Shown: piece after piece, positions 47,801-57,800 of the stretch
Layout: each line of letters begins with the position of its first letter
Numbering within the stretch: the first letter of the stretch is position 1
Source: Acipenser ruthenus
Lineage: Eukaryota; Chordata; Actinopteri; Acipenseriformes; Acipenseridae
Direction: 5' to 3'
Assembly: GCF_902713425.1 (NCBI RefSeq)
Contig: NC_081214.1
Location: 22,030,208 to 22,094,207, forward strand
Length of the DNA: 64,000 bases
The notes under the pieces: model-generated
Told to the model about the DNA's origin: nothing
The model's database searches: none
What the model saw: the letters and a program-made list of their open reading frames with translations, nothing else
Position numbers and translations under genes: made by a program

Positions 47801-50800
47801 GTTATTTGGTCACTTAGAAAAATACAGTACTGTTAAGAAAAGGTGAAGCAGTTAATAGTTAATGCCTAGGCTTCGGGGAGAGCAGACAATACTAAACACA
47901 ATCAAATAAGGGCCTTATTTTGAAGCAAGACAAAGGCAAACTTAAAAAAACTAAAGTTTAACTACATGCATAAGAACTGCATAGCTCAATACAATTACAT
48001 GCATAAGAACTGCATAGCTGAATACAATTACATGCATAAGAACTGCATAGCTGAATACAATTACATGGATAAGAACTGCATAGCTCAATACAATTACATT
48101 CATAAGAACTGCATAGCTCAATACAATTACATGCATAAGAACTGCATAGCTCAATACAATTACATGCATAAGAACTGCATAGCTCAATACAATTACATGG
48201 ATAAGAACTGCATAGCTGAATACAATTACAATTGTTTGATTAAATGTTTTTGTGAATCTTAATATATTTTATGATTGATTGTTTTAAGTACCTGTTATCC
48301 AAACGAATTATTATAAAATACAGTTAAATAAATAACACACTTTACTGTGCTGTCTGCACCAAGGATAGAAAGGCTAGTTTGTGCGCTTTCTATTCCCCGA
48401 CCGAGCAGAAGAGCCGAGCAAACATCATGGCAGAGGGCCAGCGAGCTATTTGCATAAGAGAGGTGTGCAGGAACTTGAAGTTGATTATGCAGGTTTTACA
48501 GTAATGCCTTCTTAGCTTATGGCTAATGTAATAAACTGCTATTGTTGCCCTATATTCCCTTCCTGTTCAGTAATACTGCATCGCAGGGCATCCTGATAAA
48601 CCTCTGTGTTGCTCATTAAAAGTTGCTGTAACAGAAACTGGTCCTCTTTATCAAGTGATTGTAGCCTCTGTTTTCCTGCCTCTGTTTCAGACCTGGATGT
48701 GGGTTCTGGGGCCCATGGTTCTCTATGTGTTTGAAAGAATCCTCCGCCTCTACCGATCACTGCAGAAAGTCATCCTCAGAAAGGTAAAGAGCCTCTTCAC
48801 TTAATTACAGATAAATACAGAGTGGGGCTGAAATGAGGGATAGTGACACATACTCATCGTCACTAATAATAGAAAAGTATTGAGCAAGGCACATAGTTAT
48901 ACATCAATCATCTTGTAAGCAGTAAGCAATACCTCGCCTTCAAACACCTGGGAAGTGAAGCTGTATCACCCACACCTTTGTGTGTGCTACTGCGCTTATA
49001 AAGTGGTCCGTTATGGACATGGAACTTTGATATTCCTGATTGGAAAGAAATGAGATGAGGACCATTGATTGAACTCTTCTAACCACATGGGATTGTAATG
49101 TCAGCAGCCAAGCAGGAGGATGCAAGAAACATCCAAGTCATTTTATAAGTGGATTTTAAAAGGGTAAAAGGGTGCATGTGAGTTTCATTCGTGTGCCCAT
49201 GGTATGTCACAACAGCCCAAGATCAACTCCATCGACCACTCCTTTGCATTCCCGACTGCAGGGATCACTGTTACGTCTGGCCATGTGTCTTATCTGGCCT
49301 GGAGAGTTGATGGCTGTGTTTGGTGTGTCTCGCTCTTTCTCAGACGGTGATCCACCCCTCCAATGTGCTGGAGCTGCAGATGCAGAAGAAGAACTTCAGC
49401 ATGGAGGTGGGTCAGTACGTGTTTTTGAACTGCCCCTCCATCTCCCAGCTGGAATGGCACCCCTTCACCATGACCTCGGCCCCGGAGGAGGACTTCTTCA
49501 GCGTGCACATCCGCTCCATGGGGGACTGGACCAGGGATCTCATCAGCAAGGTCAACGAGGCGGAGAAGGGGGGGTTCCTGCCCAAGTGAGTACAGCCGTC
49601 CGCAGGGCCCAGCTGCACTGCAGGTGGATTAGGAGAAGAAGCAACTAAATTTGGATTTTGTAACTTGTCTACCCTTATAGATATTTAGCATGGTGTTTTT
49701 GTATGGTATTTTTGCAGTTTTGTCATGCTTTTCCCATGGTTATACTATGCATTTACCATAGTTTACCCTGGTTTGCCATGTTTATTAATATGCTTTACCA
49801 TACCTTGCTGGTCTTTACAATGCTTACATATGCTTTACAATGCTTTCACTGTGCTATGCTTTTACTATGCTTAATAACAATGAAGCAGTTTTTATTACAG
49901 TTCTAGAACCAGCTAGAAACAGTAGCAGTTAGTTTTCATACATTTTGTAAAACAGATGGTTTCTCCTCACGCAGGATTGCAGTAGACGGGCCCTTTGGCA
50001 CGGCCAGCGAGGATGTCTTCGATTACGAGGTCAGCATGCTGGTTGGCTGTGGAATTGGGGTCACGCCCTTTGCCTCCATTCTCAAGTCCATCTGGTACAA
50101 ATTCAAGGAGTCCAACCAAAAACTGCGAACAAAAAAGGTAACCTCTCTCTCTCTCTCTCTCTCTCTGTCTTTCTCTTTCTCTCTCATTCATTCGTTCTGG
50201 TCTGATCTTCTGATCTCAAGTTGGTCCCATTTTTAACATCAATGTTTGAGGCTTTTTTCTCAGACTCTGCGGTACCCAGCCCCCCACATGTTCGGTGGGT
50301 CAGGAATTCCAGTCAAGATAGCTTAGCATCTTCCCTTTAAACCCCTTCACATCTCCTGTAATTTTCAAGGATCTCATTATTGACTTCATCTTGATGTGGG
50401 GAAGACAGTTGTCACTCCTGAAAGCACAAAACTCTGGAAAGCAGCCATACAGCATTTTAAAATGCATGTGTCTTGCAGAACAAAGCTTTACTCAAAACAA
50501 TGCTCCCATTTGCAAGGGCAATGTTAATAGAAGTACTAGGTAACAGATTAACAGACTGCAGGAAACTAATAAGAAAAGAAACCCTTGTAAAAACATGAAT
50601 AAACTCCTTAGTCCAGCTGACAATTTGTTTTTCCCTTCATATTTTATGATTAAGTGTTGAATGAATCAACTTCCTTACGTGCATTGACTTTCAGATCTAT
50701 TTCTACTGGCTGTGTCGGGAGACCCATGCCTTTGAGTGGTTTGCGGACTTGTTGCATTCACTGGAGGGAGAGATGGAGGAGAGGGGGATGCTCAACTTCC

Positions 50801-52050
50801 TCAGCTACAAGCTCTTCCTCACCGGCTGGGACCACAGCCACGTATGTACTGCAGTGTTATCATCCATAACTACTGAACACTCAATAATGACGAGACACTC
50901 AATGACAAGCGTTTCGACTAGACTACCACGATATCAAACTGCACGCATGCATGTCCGTTTTATATGCAGCCAGCACACCAGATCAGAGCAACACGCCGCA
51001 GCACCATGAATACCTGTTCGGTATTAACAATAACATTATACCAGACAATACTTCCCACTGAAGTCCACACACCATCTTCTCAGCTTCATTTTTTCTTTTT
51101 ATTTCCCTCTCTTCTAATTCTCACATCTTTATTTAATGTCATTTTAACTTTTTTTCTCTTTTCCAAGAATGGGACATTAAGCTTGCAGATTCAGCAAGTG
51201 AATAACTGTCACACCTCTGCAAGCTTAGTGTCCCATTTGTGGATAATGAACGCCCATCCACTGGTCGTAATGTGATTATTAATAGACCACTTACACTTCA
51301 ATTATGGGTGGAGTCCATACTCCAGTGTAGTGAATCTCAAACCATTCAAACTAAGACTTCTAGTGAAAACGTTGTCATTCGGTTTATTAAGTTTCTTTTA
51401 GTATTTCTTAGTACTGCAACCAAATGTACTTTGAGTCTTGTTAAACGCTTCCCTGCCCCTCCCTGCTTCCAGGCTGCTCATGTGATGGTACACTTTGATA
51501 AAGACACAGATGTCGTTACTGGACTCAAACAGAAAACACATTACGGGAGGCCAAACTGGGAGAAGGAATTTGAGGATATACGCAACGCCCACCCCACGTA
51601 AGTTTGTATCCATTACTTCCATTTGTTTGGTTATGAAAGTGAGACTCATCGGTTTGAAGCACAAGTAAAATGCTGCTTATGGTGTCTGGTGTGGTCCGCA
51701 GTGAAACTGGACAAAGATAAAGCTCATCCTGAAACGCTGTTTTCAATGCTTTCGTCACAAAGCTGTAAACTGGTTGCATATGTATTTTTTTTTTATTTGT
51801 AAAAAGTAATTCCGTTGACGTACATGAGGTAACCGGTGAAGGACATTCCACTTGATTGCTGGAAATGTCAAAGTGAAACAGACAAAGTAAATGGAATGTG
51901 TTTCATGTTCTCAATATTTGCAGGTCGACGGTTGGAGTGTTCTTGTGTGGCCCGCAGGCCCTGGGAAAGACACTGGAAAGCTGCTGTGCCAGATACTCAG
52001 ACGTGGATCCTCGCAAAGCCCGGTTTTACTTCAACAAGGAGAACTTCTGA
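41821..52050 (+). CDS. NOX1: NADPH oxidase 1 (NOX1)
   Basis: Membrane flavocytochrome moving electrons from cytosolic NADPH through FAD and two haems to oxygen, making superoxide; the partner is p22phox with NOXO1/NOXA1-type activators. Thirteen exons: 41821-41865, 44146-44241, 44757-44867, 45814-45898, 46631-46776, 47029-47210, 47516-47645, 48691-48783, 49344-49585, 49975-50137, 50695-50841, 51473-51597, 51924-52050. All GT-AG, unbroken, 563 aa (human 564). Haem ligands are H101 and H115 (transmembrane helix 3) and H206 and H219 (helix 5). FAD motif HPFTMTSAP starts at H335; the NADPH site GCGIGVTP ends at P408; the C-terminus FNKENF is intact. N-glycosylation sequons NNS, NLS, NET and NVT fall in predicted outer loops. 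Synteny with XKRX and CSTF2 makes this NOX1; several segments read more like NOX2 (CYBB). Confidence 0.94.
45928..46165 (+). mobile_element. Full tRNA-derived SINE in NOX1 intron 4
   Basis: Starts with a tRNA-like head: A box TAGTGGTTAGG at 45939-45949 and B box GGTTCAATCCC at 45978-45988. A body follows, then the tail GTAAGTCGCCCTGGATAAGA and GCGTCTGCTAAG, and an A-rich end. The architecture fits fish V-/HAmo-type SINEs, whose tail matches L2/CR1-clade LINEs. No clear target-site duplication was found. Confidence 0.85.
47963..48230. repeat. 33-bp minisatellite, 8 copies, NOX1 intron 7
   Basis: Eight near-identical 33-base units containing ATGCATAAGAACTGCATAGC. Units differ at two or three positions (CTCAAT/CTGAAT, GCAT/GGAT/TCAT), suggesting recent array growth. 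The unit length is a multiple of three, so both strands show repetitive open frames of 11-residue units; these are not genes. Confidence 0.97.
49686..49873. repeat. Degenerate TTTACCATG-type tandem repeat
   Basis: In NOX1 intron 9: repeated CATGGT, ATTTACCATAG, GTTTACCCTGG, GCTTTACCATACC, GCTTTACAATGC. It is the reverse-orientation relative of the repeat at 26.6 kb. Confidence 0.65.
50143..50166. repeat. Short (CT)n tract at NOX1 donor 10
   Basis: About 12 CT units start only six bases after the exon 10 donor (AAG|GTAACC), a pyrimidine-rich downstream context. Confidence 0.9.
51168..51237. repeat. 21-bp inverted repeat (hairpin) in NOX1 intron 11
   Basis: Arms 51168-51188 and 51217-51237 are reverse complements with a single mismatch, with a 28-base loop. 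The outer flanks do not pair. It could be a decayed palindromic transposon end or a foldback RNA. Confidence 0.85.
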
Positions 52051-52953
52051 TCTGGTCAAACTGACTCCGAGATCCAGCAACAGATCAGGAGGATTCATCT
52101 GAACACTCATACTAGGACAACAGTGTCAATTAAAGAGAAAAACGGGTCTCCTGCAAACATTCAGAGATAATCTTACCTGACTCAATTGGCTTGGTCAGAA
52201 AATGCTGGTTGAATGGCACAATAAGGTGTAAATGTACGCACGCCCATATAATAATCGTTACTGTTTAATGTAATTATGTAGGTGCTAGTGTGTGATTAAG
52301 TCTTTGTGGGCTTTAAAAGTTCATCCCTGTAGCGCACTAAAGAACTGTTCACCTCCCAGGTCAGAAACAGATTTATTTAACAGAAACAATTGCATGTTAT
52401 GTGGAGAGAGTGCCCCTTTGCCTCTCTAAACTTCATTTTTATTGTTTTATAAGCGTTAGTCAAGAGTAGGATGGGATTACAGGAATATCTTGAACTCAGA
52501 TATCCCATTTGAGGAAATGCCTTGCCCTCTTTTTAGCCCTGGGCTCTGGTTCCACCTGCATTACAAGCCCAGAATTACCCTTCTTGCAGTGGGATGACAA
52601 GATAATTATGGAAGCAAAACCAAGACTTTGGATTGTGACAATGCATGAATACTGTCACACACCCTCTTAGAAATATAAGGGTAGTGCTAAAAATAGAAAG
52701 GACTTTTTTTTTTTTTTTTAATATGTGAAAAGGTCTTTCTTAGCCTTTTGTCTCTTGAGACCAGGGTTCAATTTTAACAAACGAACTACAGGATTTCCAT
52801 TTGAGTAATTATCGTACTACTAGAAACAAAATTACTTTGATTGTTTTAATGTACAGTACAATGTGTATAATAATTTTTGTAAAATGTAAATGTATAAGAT
52901 GAAATATGTGCACCTTTTCTTTCTAATCATTTCTTTCCTGAAATAGTTTTTTT

Positions 52954-52959
52954 AATAAA
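52954..52959 (+). terminator. NOX1: Candidate poly(A) signal of NOX1
   Basis: AATAAA in a T-rich then A-rich setting, about 900 bases past the NOX1 stop. A second hexamer follows at 53145. Confidence 0.45.
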
Positions 52960-53622
52960 AAAAAACTATCTACTTTACTGACAGACAGAACTGGTGAGAA
53001 ATATATATTTTAGCCAGTTTCATTACAATTGGACAGCTCTTAACATTACATAAAGCCAGCTGGATGTACAAACAACCACAACGTACCCCACCCAGATATA
53101 TGCAAAACTGCACATTTTTACCTGTTGAATTCTTGTGATAAAACAATAAACCAATGAGTCATTTCACCTTTCCACAAATTACTAAAAACAGTCTTCTTTT
53201 TTTCTTGCAGTTTCCTGGTTCTATCGCCTTAGTCATCCCCAGGCAGTGCATTTCCTTCTTCTGTTCACTAACCTCTTTGTTGAATGTTATTTTCCACACT
53301 ATTTCAAACTGCACACCAGGTGGCATTTCCTTGTTAGGTGAGTGACGTTACGCATCACTAAAAAAAATAAATGTATCTATTCATTTGAATATAGTAAGAT
53401 AGACTTCAGTAAGTTACACTGATTAAAGATGTCTCAACGGAGCTGTACACACATATAAAAATTCCTGCCAAACGGGAAACCAAAAGTGCAGTAAATGTCA
53501 CTACAGATTATATCTTATCCTCAATACAAAGAATCTGTTCACACAGCTATTTTTTTTTTGCGGCTTACTACAAGTTTATTTTCTTAAAGACACAAAGGCA
53601 AATCTAGAAGAAGAAAAAAAGA

Positions 53623-53628
53623 TTTATT
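53623..53628 (-). terminator. CSTF2: Candidate poly(A) signal of CSTF2
   Basis: AATAAA on the minus strand, about 1.2 kb past the CSTF2 stop, and the last clear hexamer before NOX1 3' sequence begins. Confidence 0.45.
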
Positions 53629-54809
53629 GTGTAACTGTTGGTTTACAAGCAACAAGATTCTCAGAATACTGAAACTTCAACAGACGCTCTTCTGAGATCA
53701 CAGAGGTGGAATCCAGGATCAGTGGGTTTGAGCAGGGGTCAGATAGACAAGCAAGGCAGATTTCAACTTCAGTCTCAAGACCATGAAAGGGAAAAGTTGT
53801 GCACAAGCTACAGTGTTTAGAACAATCTAACCCAGGAAGCAGTACCAGCATGAAATGTCTACCGAGCCATTCTGTATCTTTACTGTACCCCACTTACTGC
53901 CCAACCTCAGATCGTTTCTGCTGAAGCCTTTACAGCTGTAAAGAACAATTCATTTGTTTCCGCTAACATTCGATTCCATCTCCAAGCAATACAAACAAAA
54001 AAAACAACAACTATAAAAAGTTTTATAGTGGAGTTGAACACGAGGACAGCACCCACAGGGCCACAAGTTGGGAAGGTGACATGTTTCCATGGAAATAGTT
54101 GTCCCATACAGATACAGGGGTGCTGGAATATAAAAAAAGAGAAAAAAAGTTGACCAATAACATTGAGGCAGAAAGCGAACCAGAAGCATTTGAAAAACAC
54201 ATCTCTGATAGTGCTAAACAGGGAGACTATCCCTTGACAATACTGGCTTTGACCGAAAGAAAAAAACACTGTCGGTTCTGAGTAACTGGCTTTTGTGCAA
54301 ACATTTCCTGTATTTACATTGACTTGTAAGCAAACTGTCCCTGAGAAGATAAAGAAGTATATTTGAAATTCCAGCAATGCTGATGGATGTTACATAACTC
54401 ATTAAATATGGGGCCTGTGTGAGAAACTTTCAGTTAAAAGGAGATAAACTTGGTTGATCTGGTTTTCTGTACTGGAAATAAGTGTCTCTCTGTGTGTTAA
54501 CAAAGACAAACTTTAAAATCGGCGAGAAGTCTTACTATAGTCTTAATCATACAGATTTAAAAATAAAACTGTAAAACAAATCTACATTATTAATAATAAA
54601 ACAAATGCATTCAGAGTACATTGCAGCAGGTAAATGCACAGCAAGAGTCTCACAGTGCTAGTATAAACACTTCTCCTTTTTCAAGACATACTGGGTGCTC
54701 TGCAATGAACTGTCACCAGTCTTTTGAGCGATTTGCTCGTCCTTCAGTATTTAGTTGTTTAAAATCGAATTCCTGCCTGTTCCTCACCGCACCTCCCCTC
54801 CCTCCCCTC

Positions 54810-57800
54810 TCAGGGGGCTCCCGCTGATTTCTGAATCTGCTCCTTCAGGATGAGGATGCTCTGTCTCTGCTCCGGAGGCAGCATGGCGATCTGCTCGGGG
54901 GTCAGCTGGAGGACCTGCATGATCAGGGCAGCCTGGACACACGCACAGGGGACAGGACGGTTAGTTACACACACTGCTATTGACAATACCTGACAAACCA
55001 CTTTCACAAGCTCTCCTGTCACTGTACCACTACGGGGAACTTTCTAGAGTGTAAAGTGAACTGAAGGGCTCACCTTCTCATGGTCCTGCGGGGTCACCTG
55101 ACTCTGGGCAGGGCTGAAACCTCCCGGCTGCGCCCCCACAGAGAGACCGGGCGCTGGCTGCAATACAACAAACACATCAGAGGTGACTCCGAAACCAGAA
55201 CACTTCTAATGGCATGTGGTCCAGTGGTTAAAGAAAAGGGCTTGTAACCAGGACGTCCCCGGTTCAAATCCCACCTCAGCCACTGACTCATTGTGTGACC
55301 CTGAGCAAGTCACTTAACCTCCTTGTGCTCCGTCTTTCGGGTGAGATGTAGTTGTAAGTGACTCTGCAGCTGATGCATAGTTCACACACCCTAGTCTCTG
55401 TAAGTCGCCTTGGATAAAGGCGTCTGCTAAATAAACAAATAATAAATAATACTGGCGATTGTAACGTTGCTGAGGGCCTGTGTAATGTGTAATCAGTAGT
55501 CCTGTCATCTCCAACAGCTTCATGTACTGTGTGGGGATCACTCTTGGTCTCTGTGCTGGATTCTTGTTGCCATTGTTTTATTTGTGATCACATTGCTGCC
55601 TGAACAGAAATTAGAAGTAGATAACTCAAATACCCAACTGTGTCAATTTAGACTTTTCTTGGCAGAGGAAAGTCCATTTGTAATTTTCAAACGGTATTCC
55701 TGTTATGCCTTTTCTTCATTCTTGAACCTGACGGGGGGGGGGGGGACTCACTGTACCCAGCCCTGATTATCAGAAGTTTTAGGTACATTATATACCTGAC
55801 CTTGAACAATCAGACCCCGAAAATCTATGCACTTATCACACTGTAAGCCTCACTGGAGTCTTACCACAGCATGCACACTGTAACCTCACTGGAGTCTTAC
55901 CACAGCATGCACACTGTAACCTCACTGGAGTCTTACCACAGCACGCACACTGTAACCTCACTGGAGTCTTACCACAGCACACACACTGTAACCTCACTGG
56001 AGTCTTACCACAGCACGTACACTGTAACCTCACTGGAGCCTTACCACAGCACGCATACTGTAACCTCACTGGAGTCTTACCACAGCATGCACACTAACCT
56101 CACTGGAGTCTTACCACAGCACGCACACTGTAAGCCTCACTGGAGACTAGGTTTACGAATAGGAGTTGTACAAGGGAAGCACATTTTATTTAACACTTTG
56201 CTCCTGATAATTCTGAGCCTGGGTGCAGGACTAATGTGGGTTTCTAACCTTGACTCACCCTGATCCTTGTCAAATGATATCTTCTCTAAATCGATCATTA
56301 AATCACCAAGACTAGCCACTTCAAGTAGTAAACTGGAAACGCAGGTTAGACGAAAGGTAAAGAAATCTCTACCTGTCTGGCAGGCTGAGGCACATTGGCT
56401 CCCATGTTGTGTGGCCCTGGACCCTGCATTCCACCGGGCATGGGGACCCTGGGTGCAGGGACAGGGCCCCTAGGATCAAGACCCCGGGGCTCGACCCCTC
56501 TGGGATCCCGGCCACCTGAAACACATCATGGGTATACTTTATAACACTGGGTTAATAGCAACACAATGGCATTCTTCCGTTACATTCATAGTTAAAGGGA
56601 AACACTAATAGAAACCTGATAATACTTCTTGATTACTGCTTCACTGTAACCTACCCCTGGCCTCCATTGGCGGCCCTCGCTGATCCATCATTGGTCCTCT
56701 GGGCTCTCCCATCATGCCCCTGGGTTCTCCCATGGGGCCGCCTCTCATGTCGTGTGCCATGCGGTTGTCTGGTGGGGGGCCTCGTCCATCGTGGGGGAGG
56801 TGCATTGGCGGCCCCTGGTGAGGTGGTGCACCCATGAACCCCCCCCGGCTGAAACACAGCGAGAGAGAGACGTGTGCAGAGTTAAAACTCGCCAAGTGAA
56901 GATTAGCAAATCCTGCTGCTCTCTACAGGGTACTAAACAGGTCGAGAAGACCAAATACTATGTTCCTGAAATAACTCGGTTCTGTTCAAAATGTACTTCC
57001 CATGCCAAATGCTTACAAAAGAGTGGTGGACATCACAAAGACAAAGGCTCTGCCAGTCCATGTGGTCTGTGTTTATAGCCTACGATTCTTGGTTTGTGAA
57101 ATACCCCAAGCATCAGTGCGCACACACTCAGCCTACCTGGGCTCCACCACCTCCCCTGTAACGGAGAGCAGGGTGCCCCCTCGGGGGTCGTTCGGCCCGT
57201 CTCCCAGCAAGCCTCGGGGAGGCACAGCTGCCACTGGGGGACCCCCTCTCATGGGGGCCCGGGGGTCTGGCATGGGCACTGTGGGGGGCAAAATAAACAA
57301 CAAGAACAACGTTAGCACTGTCCGGAGAAAGATAACAGGACAGCAACTGCCCCACGCTAGGCATGAAAACAGGAGACAATGGGAAGAAGCAATAAAGCAC
57401 ACACACACTAGATCTCACTACACATTAATGAATACCTTTATGTGCAAACACAAGTATCTGTACGCATACAACAGGATATGTCCGAGTCTGTAACACTGAT
57501 ATTACACTGTAATAATATGCAATAGTCATCTAGAATATTGTGACTTTTTCTTCCCTGCATGCTCACAAAAGTCACTATTAACATGGCTTCTTGAAAGAGC
57601 GGTAATGTGCTGTGGAATTGTGCAAAGTGCTGGTACAGAACACCGGATACTTTGCAAAACCAATACAAAAACAAGCGTTAGTAATATACAAGTACGTACA
57701 GAGAGACAAACCAGAACCTCTTATAGTCCAGTACGTACAGAGAGACAGATCAGAACCTCTTATAGTCCAGTACGTACAGAGAGACAGACCAGAACCTCTT

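Larger units (their letters stand above)
52051..54809. other. Tail-to-tail 3' region of NOX1 and CSTF2
   Basis: No coding exon is seen. Candidate poly(A) signals: AATAAA on plus at 52954-52959 and 53145-53150 for NOX1, and on minus at 53623-53628 for CSTF2. If these are used, the two transcripts end about 0.5-0.7 kb apart without overlapping. The CSTF2 3' UTR would be about 1.2 kb. Confidence 0.5.

Noticed and set aside
47951-48262. 11-residue repeat proteins on both strands
   Set aside because: Produced by the 33-bp minisatellite in NOX1 intron 7.
41821-52050. Naming the oxidase CYBB (NOX2)
   Set aside because: Some segments look NOX2-like, but neighbours on both sides (XKRX, CSTF2, ARL13A, TMEM35A, CENPI) fit the NOX1 block, not the XK-CYBB-DYNLT3 block.
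55836-56263. 12-residue repeat open frames on both strands
   Set aside because: Produced by the 36-bp minisatellite in CSTF2 intron 12.
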